Shown here: piece after piece, positions 10,045 through 20,951 of the stretch
Numbering within the stretch: the stretch's first letter is position 1
Layout: every line of letters starts with the position of its first letter
Assembly (NCBI GenBank): GCA_036186865.1
Contig: AP025069.1
Span: 20,226,122-20,290,121 of the forward strand
Source of the DNA: Eustoma russellianum
Taxonomy: Eukaryota > Streptophyta > Magnoliopsida > Gentianales > Gentianaceae
Direction: 5' to 3'
DNA length: 64,000 nucleotides
Program-made: the position numbers and the translations under genes
Notes under the pieces: generated by a model
Told to the model about the DNA's origin: nothing
Database searches by the model: none
What the model saw: the letters and a program-made list of their open reading frames with translations, nothing else

Positions 10045-13000
10045 ATGTACGAGAGAGTAAACAGCGGGGAGTGGAGTTTTAGATTTGTTGAAGGTCTCGA
10101 AGAATTTATGGATTTTGCGACGAGTAATGAAAGTGGAACGCAGATTAGATGTCCGTGTAAGAAATGCAAGAACCGTAAATATATGCATCCGGGTGACGTG
10201 AGGGTTCACTTATTGAAACAAGGTTTCGTGCACAATTACCATACATGGTACTGCCACGGCGAATATGAGGGGGCGTCTACATCTGCAACTGTACACATCG
10301 AAGGGGGACCCGGTCAGGTTGATGCCGAAGAAATAGGCGAGGGATCTCACAACCCATACGTGCAGATGGTGCAAGACGCAGCCGCCGGCGCATTTACGGG
10401 AGAGCAGTACTTACAAATGCAGGATCAGGATGAACAGCCGCGTGTATTCGTGGAGGAAGATCCGAACCCTCAAACGAGACAGTTTTTTGAGATGCTGAAC
10501 GCCGCCAACACGCTGTTGTATCCCGGATGCGGTAGTCACACACAGATGTCCATGATCGGTCGGATGACGAGCATGAAGACGGAGCACCGCATGACGGAGA
10601 GATTGTACGATGGGATGTGTCAGCTGATGAGGGAATCTCTTCCCGAAGGGAACACAATGGTCGACAGTTTTTATTCGACGAAGAAACAGCTGCAGGCGTT
10701 GGGACTGCCGGTTCAGAAGATCGATTGTTGTTCAGAGGGGTGCATCATATACTGGGGCATCGACGAGGATAAAGACAAGTGCAGGGTCTGTGGGACACGC
10801 AGGTGGAGAACGAACAAAAGAAACCGGAACATGCCAAGAAAACAATTCTACTATTTACCTCTCGCCCCTAGACTGCAGAGGCTCTACGCATCCAGTGCCA
10901 CAGCTAGCCAGATGAGGTGGCACGCGGAGCACTACACGAAAGATGGTGAGATGTGCCATCCATCTGACGGCGAAGCTTGGAGGACGTTCGATGCGACACA
11001 TCCGGGTTTTTCGTCGAAGAAAAGGAACGTTAGGTTGGGTTTATGCACCGACAGGTTCAACCAGTTCGGACAGTTGGGAGAGCAGTATTCGTCGTGGCCT
11101 GTAATCGTGACGCCGTACAATCTACCACCTTGGATGTGCATGAAGAAGTCGTACATGTTCTTGACTGTGATCGCACCGGGGCCTAGGAATCCGAAACAAA
11201 AGATCGACCTGTACCTGCAGCCATTGATACATGAGCTGAAGTGGTTGTGGGAGTTTGGCGTGGAGACGTTCGATGTATCCACCAAACAAAACTTCCAGCT
11301 ATGCGCTGCGCTGATGTGGACCATCAGCGACTTTCCGGCTTATTCTATGTTGTCGGGTTGGAGCACATCGGGGAAATACGCTTGCCCTTGCTGCATGAAG
11401 CAAGCGAAGACAATGTCCTTGAAACATGGACGTAAGATTTGCTGGTTCGACAGCCATAGGAAGTTCCTGCCCAGACGTCATTTGTACAGAAAGAACATGA
11501 CGTCGTTCATGCTTGGCATTGTCGAGAAGGACATGAAGCCCGAGCTTCTCACGGGTGCGGAGGTGTTGGAGGAGATAGACAGTTGTGGATTCGTGGGGGT
11601 CGCTGATGATCCGGACGGCAGCCACAACGCAGACCTGACCCGTTACTGTATCGGGTGGAAGAAGAGAAGCATATTCTGGGAGCTTCCGTATTGGAAGAGC
11701 AATATGATCCGACACAACCTGGATGTCATGCACATTGAGAAGAACGTGTTTGACAACATTTTCAATACGGTGCTGAATGTGCCTGGAAAAACGAAAGACA
11801 ATTTGAAGGCACGACTTGATATGCGCGACCTGAATATGCGACCGGAGCTGCATCCCGTTGGCACATCCTACATGCCGAAGTCCTCTTACACGCTGAATGC
11901 GGAGCAGGTCAGTGCGTTGTTAGCGTGGCTGGGGACGGCTAGATTTCCTGACGGCCATGTTTCGAACCTGTCTACGAACATCGACGTGAATAAACGCGGT
12001 TTGCACGAGATGAAGAGCCACGACTGTCACGTGTTCATGCAACGGTTGATGCCCATTGCATTCCACGAGCTGCTTCCAACCAATGTATGGGAAGCACTTA
12101 CCGAGATGAGTCTCTTCTTCAGATGTCTTACATCCACGAGACTCAGGGCGGATGATATGTCAAGGCTGGAGGGCGAAATACCATTGATCATTTGCAAGCT
12201 GGAAACTGTATTCCCTCCGGCCTTCTTTGATTCAATGGAACACCTGCCAGTTCATCTACCATACGAGGCACGCGTTGGTGGTCCTGTTCAGTACAGGTGG
12301 ATGTATCCGTTCGAGAGGTACTCTTATTTATTACGTGCCGTTCTTATGTGTTTAAGCGCAAGCATTTAAACAGATATTCCCTATATGAACAGATATCTCA
12401 GGCATTTGAAGCTGAACATCAAGAACAAGGCGAAAGTCGAGGCCTCGATGTGCAATGCCTACCTGACGGAGGAAGCCTCGACCTTCGTGTCTCATTACTT
12501 CGATCCAGATGTCCCGTCGAGGTGCAGAGATGTTCCCTGGAACGACGACGGCATTTCCAGATCCGGTGTCCTCCCGATATTCACACATCCGATCAGATTT
12601 CACGGACAGGGAAATGAAATGATATTGGGGGACAGCGACCTGAAGATTGCTCATTCTTATGTTCTGCGCAACTACCGTCAAGGCGACCGTTTTCAGAGGT
12701 ATAAACGATATCCAATTTTAATTTGTAAATACCTTGCGCTACTATATCCATTATACTACAAAGATATACAGGGTACTCATTCGTAATTTGCTTCAGCTTG
12801 TTTGTTGATTTATTGCAACACCGTTCACCGGGTATATCGAGCGATGCAATAAACAATGAGTTAGATGCCAAGTTTGCTGATTGGTTCAGGTGGCATGTAA
12901 GTTTACATATTTGCTGGTTACGTGTACGTCATGTGATACGCATTTATTGCCCCGCTAATGTATACTTACTTGTCGTTTTACAGGCGAGCAAAGGTCATCT

Positions 13001-13781
13001 GGCTGACGATGAGTACGGTTACATTCTGACACCAGTAGCCGAGGGTCCATTGAACAGAGTCACGCGCCACGATATGTGTTTTGTCAACGGTTATAGATTC
13101 CACACAGTCTCCCATGCCAGCCGAAAATCATCGGAGAACAGCGAAGTGTGTGTCAAACGGTATGACAATAGCCCGGACGAGGATGACTTCTACGGCTACC
13201 TTACTGACATCATCGAGCTCGAATATCCCGCATTGCCTATAAAGCGGGTGGTGTTATTCAAATGCGAATGGTACGATCCAACTCGGGAAGGTTATCGCGC
13301 TGGCACAAAGGTTCACGACTGATATAAGTTGGTAGACATACACCAAGGGCGACGGTACAGAAAATACGATCCATTCGTTTTGGCCAGTCAAGCGTCCCAG
13401 GTGTACTATCTATCGTATCCAACAACGAGGATGAATGCGAGCTCAAAAGACTGGCGATCCGTGTGCAAAGTGAAATCGAGCAAGTTTGATGTCAGTATAC
13501 AGACAGGTTCAGATGGCACGGATGCCGCATTTCAAGAAGAAAACCCGCCCGTTCTGGATACGACACATATTGAACTGCACAACCTCCCTCTAAATGACCC
13601 CAACGGCGGTTTCATCGAAATTCATCTCAACATACAACCGCCTGACAATATTGAATATGTAGGCGAAGATGAATACGAGGATGAAGAGGACGACGAGCAT
13701 GTAGATGAAGATGAAAATGAAGATGAAAATGAGAATGAAAATGAAGATGCGTATGAGGATGCGGATGACAATGAAGATTGA
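10045..13781 (+). pseudogene. CACTA transposase, TNPD/TNP2-like, four exons, one in-frame TGA
   Basis: Proposed exons are 10045-12317, 12393-12698, 12797-12896 and 12984-13781; all three introns are short and GT-AG. Exon 1 encodes a Transpos_assoc domain (WMYERV upstream, CPCKKCKNRK, HNYHTWYCHGE), the Transposase_21 core (GWSTSGKYACPCC, WELPYWKSNMIRHNLDVMHIEKNV) and DUF4218 (SLFFRCLTSTRLRADDM, EGEIPLIICKLE, GPVQYRWMYPFER). Later exons give YLRHLKLNIKNKAKVEAS and DUF4216 (VVLFKCEWYDPTREG, YKLVDIHQGRRY). The end is strongly acidic (Asp/Glu repeats from about 13660). An in-frame TGA at 13320-13322 interrupts DUF4216. TNPD-type proteins cut and join the element ends in the nucleus. Without the stop the product would be about 1150 residues, normal for the family. 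Confidence 0.85.
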
Positions 13782-13914
13782 TGTTAGTCACAATTTTTTA
13801 TGTACCTCATTAGGCGAAAGTGTGTATGTGTTGATGTACTTATACACATGTATATACATAATGTGTGTCTGTAAGTACATTATATTTTGTATTATTTTTT
13901 TTCCAATACTGATG

Positions 13915-14040
13915 TCACCGACAAATTACCGATGAAATCTTTCGTCGTAAAATTGAAATAACGACGACATATGAAATTAGCGACGACACAGTAATAGCGA
14001 CGGACTGTCGTCGCTAGTGCGTCGCAAAATTTTCGACTAA
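13915..14040 (+). repeat. Third internal cluster of GCGACG/CGTCGCTA motifs
   Basis: Directly 3' of the TNPD-like gene lie ACCGACAAATTACCGACG, AGCGACGACA, AGCGACGGACTGTCGTCGC and GTGCGTCGC. These are the same words as in the element ends. The cluster sits at the junction between the two transposase genes and may act as a binding or regulatory site; this role is inferred. Confidence 0.6.
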
Positions 14041-14280
14041 AATCTGAAAACCCTTCTCTTCTTCCCCATTTCTTCCCCCCGCCTCTTCTTCCCACCCCAC
14101 GGCGAAAATCCCCTCTCAGACCCCCGGCGAAATCCCCTCTCCTCCCCCGGCGAAAGCTCCATTTCTTCTCCGGTGACCTCCCTTCTCCGGTTAGTTTTTC
14201 TTCCTATTTCATTTTTAATGATTTTAATTAGTTATATTTCGTTTTTAACGTTTTCAATGATTTCTTCCCCATTTCCCTGG

Positions 14281-14787
14281 TTAGTTATATCGGATGTGGG
14301 CAGGGGTGGGCTGTGGCGGGGGTGTTTGTTGGCGGAGGTGGTGGCTGTGGGCGGGGTTGCGGGCTGTGGTTGAGCCCGGGGTGCGGCTGGGGTGTGGCGG
14401 GGGTGCAGGGTGGGGCTGTGCGGTGGGTCTGGGTGTGGTGGCGGTGCGGGCTGGGTGGCTTGTGGGGTGGGGCTGGGTGCGGCAGGGGTGCGGGAGTGGG
14501 GCTGTGGGGTGGGCCTGGGTGTGGCGCGGGTGCGGGCTGGGTGGCTTGTGGGGTGGGGCTGGGTGTGGAGGGGAAGGCTGTTGGGTGTTGGCGTGGGTGG
14601 GTTGGCGGCGCGGGGGGTGGCTGTTGGCGGGAGTGGTCTGTGTGCGGGGTGGTTGTTGACAGGGGGTGGAGGGATTCGGGCTGGGTGGCTGTGGGTGGAG
14701 GCCGGGTGGGGCGGGGTGGCTATGCGTGGGGACTGGGTGGCTGTGGGTGGGGCGGGTTCGGCTGGATGGGGCGGAGGTGGGGCGGTT
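14281..14787 (+). repeat. Strongly strand-asymmetric G-rich minisatellite
   Basis: About 500 bp with almost no A and few C on the plus strand, built of GGGTGGGGCTGGGTGTGG and GCGGGTGCGGGCTGGGTGG words repeated at about 40-90 bp. Open frames through it on either strand are composition artefacts. It lies between the TNPD-like and TNPA-like genes and ends abruptly at a TA run. Confidence 0.9.
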
Positions 14788-14837
14788 TATATATGTATTA
14801 TATATATATATACATATATATATGCATACATATATAT

Positions 14838-14894
<57 letters not shown>
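14788..14894. repeat. (TA)n microsatellite with TATACATA interruptions
   Basis: Nearly pure TA dinucleotide run following the G-rich tract, with a few TACATA and TGCATA interruptions in its first half. Confidence 0.95.
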
Positions 14895-14897
<3 letters not shown>

Positions 14898-15265
14898 GGC
14901 CATTAAGTAATTTTTTGCTTAATTGACTTTAATTTTATCAATTAGTAGAAATGTGGTGTGCTTGGCCAATGAATGATGCATGTACAAACTGTTTTGTAAG
15001 AGGTTTGCATATGATTTTCGGTATGATACTAGTTCAAGGTGTTTACTACGCTCGAGAGCTGGACATACATTTGTCTTTGGAGAGGCCATTAAGGCCGGGA
15101 AACCTCCGATAAATGAATAGATCATGCCGAAATTTTCAAAATTATTAATATCTTGCATTAAATATATGCAAACACTTGTCATTTTTGGACATATTATTTT
15201 TCTGGCCAACCGGTGTCCTAAACTCGTTGAATGTGCCTTTTAAATTTTTCACCCTTGCAGATCTG

Positions 15266-17234
15266 ATGGGTAGTGAGGGTTTTCCGACTCGATCTACACA
15301 TGACATGTCAAGAGAGTTTGATAGGTTCCTCTCTCAGCATGAGCAGCTTGGGTCGGTTTCGACCGCAGCTCTTGCTGCGGACGCAGACCTTTTAGGGTCT
15401 GCCGAGAGGTCCGCACCCCCCGATCTACGCCGCCACCCACACCCACCGGTTCAGCACCTCATCCGGCGTCTGATGCGGCATCGGAAGAGGGTGTCATACA
15501 AGGGCGTCGTGCCCTCCCTTGGTCATATGATACCCATACGTAAGTAATAATTTATTTTTTTAACACGTTTTCAAATATATTTCACGCGTTATTTTTTCTT
15601 AACAACTTCACCTCTTTCAGGTTTGCAGCGGACTCGGGCCAGATTTCCGGTTGCATCACTCGGTCCTTCCACCTGAGGCAGGACCCAGCTGGATACCGCT
15701 GGTCTTTTGTCACCATGCAGACACGTAGATTCTACTGGGATGAGTTTCAGGTATTCAAATTTGGTGAATTTCATTTTTTGATACGTAATCGATCATTACT
15801 TTTCTAACCACGTTTTTACTTTTCCTCCGTATAATAATTGCAGAAGGCGTACAGCTGGCCAGCTGACATCGCCCACGACGTGGAGCAGGCCTGGCGGCAT
15901 AGGGCCGCCACACGCTACAGGGACTTCATCAACTCGCACAAGACCAAGTGGGAGCGTGACCCCAATTATGCCAGGCCTGCCTACATATCCGAGGCCACCT
16001 GGGCGGGGTGGATAGCAGGTTGGATGGACCCTGCTACCCAAGCCAGCAGCGCCCGGAACGCGGCGAACCGGCGCAGCGGCAATGTACAGGGCCCAGCACC
16101 TGCCACACACTCAGGTGGGTTGGTTTTCCACGCCACCACGATGCGTTCTATGGTAAGTATTTTAATATTGGATTATTTAGATTCATTGATTTCATTGAAT
16201 TATTTAGATTCATTGACTTAAGTGGATTATTTACATTCATTGACTTAAGTGGATTATTTATATTCATTGATTTCTTATGTTGCGCTGTTGTTTTTTTGGT
16301 ATTCGTATATGGTTAATTTAAGTAGTATATGTTTTCATTTGCCTTTTTCTTTTTATTTTTGCTTTGACTTGGGAGAGGCCTTTAAGGCCGGGATACCTCC
16401 AATAAACGAATAGGTCATGCCAAAATTTTTAAAATTATGGATTTCACTAAAATATTTTATTTCATTCTTTCAGCAGGAGGAGACGGGGGAGTGGCCAGCC
16501 TCCTACGATCTCTTCTACAAGACGCATCGGAAGAAAGCCTCCGACGGAACGGAGGACTGGATCACGGCGAAGGCGCGTGACATCAGTGTAAGTAGACTAC
16601 GATATCATTTGTTTTTTCATTAGTTTGTTTTATTTTATTGCTAAACCCTAAACCCTAACAATTCTTATTCTCATTTTAGGACGAGTACAACAGACTACTC
16701 GCACTTAGGGGAGAAGAGGCCGACAAGAACCGCGCTTATTGGGATGCGGTTCGGACCGTCGGCCCTCAGAATAAGAAGAAGAGGGAGGTGTACGGGGTCG
16801 GATCAGCAGCGCCGTGATTCTTTCCCGAAGTTCTGCATGCAGGTGCTTCCTCTGAGGCCAGCACCTCCGCGCCTTCTATGGCCCCAGAGACTCTTTCGCG
16901 CCTGGAATCAGAGCATGCGGCGCTGCAGCATGAGGTGGAGACCATCAGGGCGCAGCATGAGGAGAGCGTACGAGCACTGCGGTCGCAGCTGACTCAGACC
17001 CAGCAGGAGCTGCAGCAGTCGCTTCAACAGGCGTTTCAGCAGGTGCTTGAGCATGCGCAGCAGCAGACGATGCAGGTGCAGCAGCAGACGATGCAGGTGC
17101 AGGAGCAGACGAGCCAGCAAATCTCGCAGCTATCGCATCTCATCATCTCTGTGATTTCCAGCAACTCGCAGTCTCAGCCTCCCCCTGATGGTCACTCTTC
17201 TCCGCATGATCCCCCTCCATCTTCCTCTGCATAG
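15266..17234 (+). pseudogene. CACTA second protein, TNPA/Transposase_24-like, five exons, one in-frame TGA
   Basis: Proposed exons are 15266-15539, 15629-15750, 15844-16152, 16474-16587 and 16680-17234. The ATG follows an acceptor (TTGCAG) at 15260, implying an upstream noncoding exon. Recognisable plant Ptta/En/Spm (Transposase_24) features are FYWDEFQ-KAYSWP, ARPAYISEATWAGWIAGWM, GEWPASYDLFYKTHRKK, AYWDAVRTVGPQNKKKREVYGVGS and a C-terminal Gln-rich coiled coil (LSRLESEHAALQHEVETIR, then QQQTMQVQ repeats). An in-frame TGA at 16815-16817 separates the conserved part from the coiled coil. Exon 4 has a CAGCAG double acceptor that could add or drop one Gln. TNPA-type proteins bind the subterminal repeats and bring the ends together. 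Confidence 0.8.
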
Positions 17235-17524
17235 TATTTTATTTTTTGATTTTTCGTACAACCTATTTCGTTTATTGTATTGAGATATCCTTTGTACTTT
17301 TATATTTTATATGACATTTATACGGATTCTATTTTGTTTGTGTTGTTTACGAACTTCAATACGCAAGTACTGTATTTCGGTATAACATTCGTACAAATGA
17401 TTTAATATACAAAATATTTTTATTATTATAAAAATTAAATAATAATAAAAACTATTTAATTAATAATATATTGTATTATTTATAAATTAAAAATATATAA
17501 TATTTAATATTAAATATCAAATTA

Positions 17525-17935
17525 TAAAATAGCGACGAACCTACGACGAAAACGAAATGTCGCAGACCAAAAATAAAAAATCAAAACTTTAAAAATAGCG
17601 ACGAAAAAATACCGACGAAACTTTGCGACGAAAAAATATGTCGCAGAAAGGAAATAAAAAAATAAAAAATTATAAAATAGCGACGACTACATACACCGAC
17701 GAAACAACGATGGCAGTATCTGGTCGCAGAACTGACATTTTTTTTTGCAATTTTGCGACGCAACACCGACGAAAATTTTTCCGTCCCAATATAGCGACGC
17801 GCCACCGACGAAATTCACTTTGCGACAAGCCGTATCGCGACCAACTGTTTTCGTCGCAATTTCGTCGCTAAATGTCTGTAACGACGACATAGCAACGACT
17901 TTTGTCTGTCGCTACATGTCTTTTTTTTTGTGGTG
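17525..17935 (+). repeat. CACTA right subterminal array and terminal inverted repeat
   Basis: From 17530 onward AGCGACGAA, CCGACGAAA, GCGACGAAAAAAT and CGTCGCTA words alternate with AT-rich spacers up to the inverted terminus at 17935. The density mirrors the left end. About 250 bp of AT-rich 3' UTR-like sequence separates it from the TNPA-like stop codon. Confidence 0.8.
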
Positions 17936-18040
17936 ATAATTGAGAAGCTTAGCATATGAAAGAAAATTACTTTGCAACTTGTGACAGTCATATACTAACA
18001 TAGGTAACGACACAAAGAATGTTGTGCACGTCTGCATTTG

Positions 18041-18222
18041 GGGATAGGATCCCCTCACCGCAAGGGGGTGCGGTAACACGTGACCGCGCGACACGTGGCA
18101 GCAAGGGGGTGGTGAAGCTAGATGAGAGTCACCTGCATCTAGCCTCACCACCCTTCTTGCTACCACGTGTCGCGTGGTTACAAAGGGGGTGAGGAAAATG
18201 GGGGTGAGGAGATCTCAATCCC
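18041..18222. mobile_element. hAT-type MITE, copy 1
   Basis: A 182-bp inverted-repeat element. The ends are GGGATAGGATCCCCTCACC and, inverted, GGGATTGAGATCTCCTCACC, flanked by 8-bp near-identical repeats TGCATTTG (18033-18040) and TGCTTTTG (18223-18230). Inner parts (ACACGTGGCAGCAAGGGGGT against ACCCTTCTTGCTACCACGTGT) are also inverted around a GCTAGATG/CATCTAGC centre, so the whole unit can fold into a hairpin. It is noncoding. A second copy lies at 28954. Confidence 0.85.
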
Positions 18223-18230
18223 TGCTTTTG

Positions 18231-18505
18231 TGATTTTCAACATAATGCTTTATTTCAATCAAGCTGTTCGCTTCAAATGTGATATTCATCATCCACTTAT
18301 AGGCTACAAAAGTTCACAACTATGTATTAGATTTTATAATGAAAAATGTATTTTTATTTATTTCAATTTGTGTATATAGCCTCTATATATAACACTATTC
18401 TACAGCTTAATAAAATAGAAATCGAATACATAAATAAATACAATAAATACGTTTGATTTGACCTGATTTGACTTGTGCAATCACATCTTTAATTAATATT
18501 TTCTA
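18231..18505. other. AT-rich stretch, possibly decayed LTR of the antisense Copia relic
   Basis: Lies directly beyond a CTCTCCCCTCAAG tract (18510-18522) that would be the polypurine tract of the antisense Copia relic, so it is where that element's 3' LTR should be. A TATATATA stretch near 18385 is all I can see; no LTR ends or target duplication were found. Confidence 0.3.
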
Positions 18506-18509
18506 TTAC

Positions 18510-20350
18510 TCTCCCCTCAAGTTAAATGATAGGATCTCCAATATCCAACTTATACAGTGTTGAGCCAAACAACCTTCCATTAACTGTCATTGTAAGAATA
18601 TCCGACAACTAGTCTTCAAATCGTACAAAAGGAAGCTCAACAATTCCTTATTCGATATTTTCTTTTATAAAGTGTCGGTACACTTTCACATGTTTTATCC
18701 GGTATGTTATACCAAAATTTCAAAGATACATATTGCCGTCTTGTTATCACATATCAAACGGATCAGAGTCTTGAGCGAAACACCAATCTCACCCATCAAA
18801 TTCTTTAGCCACAAAATGTCCACTATTTCTTGTGAAATATCCCTAAAATCTGTCTTTGCAATGGATATTTTGAACCCGGACGTTTTTGGGATGCTGCTAA
18901 TAACCAAGGAATGGCAAGTACAGTGAGAACTTGATGAGTTGATCCACCTAAGTTTATTTGTCAACTTAACATCCTTTAAAACCTCAACATCTAGGTATCC
19001 ATTCTTCATGAAGATAATGCCTCTACCCAGTGTGCCTTTTAAGTACCTTATTATTCTTATGTCTGCCTTTATGTGTTATTCTTAAGGTTGATGCTTGAAC
19101 TGACTCACTACTCCAATAGTATATGCAATATCAGTTCTTGTGTGGGAGAGATATATCAACTTTCTCACTAGTCTCTGATATTGTTCTCGATTTACTAGTG
19201 AGGCCCGTTCTTCTGATTTTACGTTATGGTTAGTCATCATCGGACATACTGTGGAATGTTTAAGGTTCCAGTTATATGGGGGAACGACATAAATAGCTGC
19301 AGACTAGGCCGGGGTATAGCAGCTTCCAAAAAGATCTGATCCTTCAGTGATCACCTATTCGATTTGGTGGGAACGGAATAAGCGGCTAAATGAAAAACAA
19401 TTCAGGGGACACCAAACACTGAGTCAAGACATAAAGAACAGAATCTGGATATATGCAGGGGGGTGGAGAGGTGTAAGAAAGATGCACAAACTGGACAAGA
19501 TGTGTAGAGATGGGAATCAGCATGCTTGTATTCCGAAAGATAGAAAGCTAAAGGAAGAAAAATAGGGATAGACATAGTACATATAGTGGATACAGAGAAG
19601 ATATGCAAAGATGTAATTAAAAGGTTTTTCTCCACCACATGTGAGGGCTACGTAAATAAAAATTTCTTTTTTCAAAAAAAAAGACTATCACTAGGTCTGC
19701 AGTCTACCATCCTAACATTAGTCAACCAGTCTAGGATATATTTTTGTTAGGAGATGAAAATTCTTCTATTTGAGCGAAGAACCTAAATCCCTACAAAATA
19801 CTTTACTAGATCCTTCATTTCAAACTTCGTGGGAAAAAAACTTCATGAGTTGCTCGATTTCTTCCTTATCACTCTCAGCTATAATCATATCATCCACATA
19901 TATGATCAAGCATGTGATTAAATTTTAGTTTTTCTTGAAAATCAAGGCATGATCATCATTTCTCCCCCTATATCTATTTTGTTTCATTGCCATTGTAAAT
20001 CTCTCAAACTATGTACTATGAGACGGTTTTAGTCCAAGGAAACCTTTCTTAGTTTGCCTACCTCATTTTTCTGAAAATAACTAGAAAACCCCAATGGGCT
20101 TCAACGTATACATCTTCCTTCAATTCTCTATGTAAGGAAGTATTCTTCACATCAACTGGTGGAGTGGTCAATCTTTATTAGCTGCTATCGAGAATAATAC
20201 CCTAATGGTATCAAGCTTTGCAACCAGAGAGAAAGTTTCTTGGTAGTCAATACTGTACATTTGTGTGCCTAGACCAGTCGACACATACCTTCGATTGGCC
20301 GATGGCATCAAAATTCATATAACACTTATTTTCCTTGTCGGTTGAGGTCC
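18510..20350 (-). pseudogene. Old Copia pol relic (RT and RNase H), antisense
   Basis: Heavily decayed Ty1-copia polyprotein remnant, with frames changing often. On the minus strand 20200-20000 resembles the start of reverse transcriptase (TKKLSLWLQSLIPLGYYS, EGRCIR). Around 19900 the motif CLIIYVDDMIIAES is clear. 19750-19690 matches the connecting segment, and 19009-18707 matches RNase H (QEIVDILWLKNLMGEIGV, RLICDNKTAICI). The reverse transcriptase and connection halves are separated by the LINE fragment at 19250-19682. Gag and integrase were not found. Confidence 0.75.
19250..19682 (+). mobile_element. 5'-truncated LINE 3' end inserted in the Copia relic
   Basis: Plus-strand insert ending in a 10-base A-run at 19673-19682. 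It encodes a typical LINE C-terminus (ITYSIWWERNKRLNEKQFRG, LSQDIKNRIWIY) followed by a 3' UTR. Copia sequence resumes on both sides, which shows the nesting order. The exact left boundary and the target duplication could not be fixed. Confidence 0.7.
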
Positions 20351-20946
20351 TAGGTCTATAAATAAACCATCACTTGTATCTTAAACAAGTTCCAAGCCAT
20401 CCAGAATAATTTTAGATCTAGTTTTCTTTCAATTTTCAGTGTCTTTTGGATTTAATCGCATTGGAGATTACACTATGACATGCTAAACAGCTTGATTCTC
20501 TCTAGTAAGTGAAACATTTTATTCTCTTTTAATTGACGAGATCATGTTTTAATAGTGTTCTTGCATGTGCCTAGTTATTCTGCTTTGATTGCATGATTTA
20601 GATGATCTATCTAGAGGGCCTATAGGTAATCACTATCTAATCTACGGCTAGAAATTGATTACAATGCTATTGTGTGATCAATTAATGGTAGCAAATAGTA
20701 TTGGGTAGTAAAATCTTTATAAATTAATGCTAGATTAATACAAGAATACTAGGGTTGATCAATCTAATTGGTAAACTAAAGTTTGCTTCTCCTGTTTGAT
20801 GTGATTCTTGGATTAATTAATCCTCTTAATTAGTTAAAAGATTAGAGACTTGGATCCCAACTGTTCCTTGGTATACTATCCGGTTCCATGAAAATAGCTT
20901 GGCTAATTTTCTTATTAGACTGTGAACCAATTAATAAAGAAAGGCA
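20351..20946. other. Intergenic sequence, no recognisable feature
   Basis: AT-rich stretch between the Copia relic and the target site of Copia A. I see no coding region. It has the look of a decayed LTR or spacer, but no ends are visible. Confidence 0.4.
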
Positions 20947-20951
20947 GTAAC

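Larger units (their letters stand above)
8047..17935 (+). mobile_element. CACTA (En/Spm-type) DNA transposon, near-complete
   Basis: Ends are CACCACAAAAAGA at 8047 and, inverted, ...TTTTTTTTTGTGGTG at 17935. They are flanked by the 3-bp duplication ATA (8044-8046 and 17936-17938), exactly as CACTA elements leave. Both ends carry dense GCGACG/CGTCGCTA subterminal repeats. Inside are a TNP2/TNPD-like transposase gene (10045-13781), a TNPA/Transposase_24-like gene (15266-17234) and a small antisense ORF (8619-8951). Each is broken only by nonsense codons that I can see. The terminal C at position 4 (CACC, not CACT) is a variant of the canonical end. Confidence 0.93.

Noticed and set aside
14281..14910. 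Long Gly/Trp/Val- and Pro/His-rich frames through the G-rich tract
   Set aside because: They follow from extreme base composition, exist in several phases and on both strands, and run on into a TA microsatellite.
16639..16660. Internal telomere tract marking a chromosome fusion
   Set aside because: Only two and a half repeats, within a transposon intron.
19330..19700. Target duplication of the LINE fragment
   Set aside because: Candidate repeats around GACTA and GTGATAGTC match too weakly to call.
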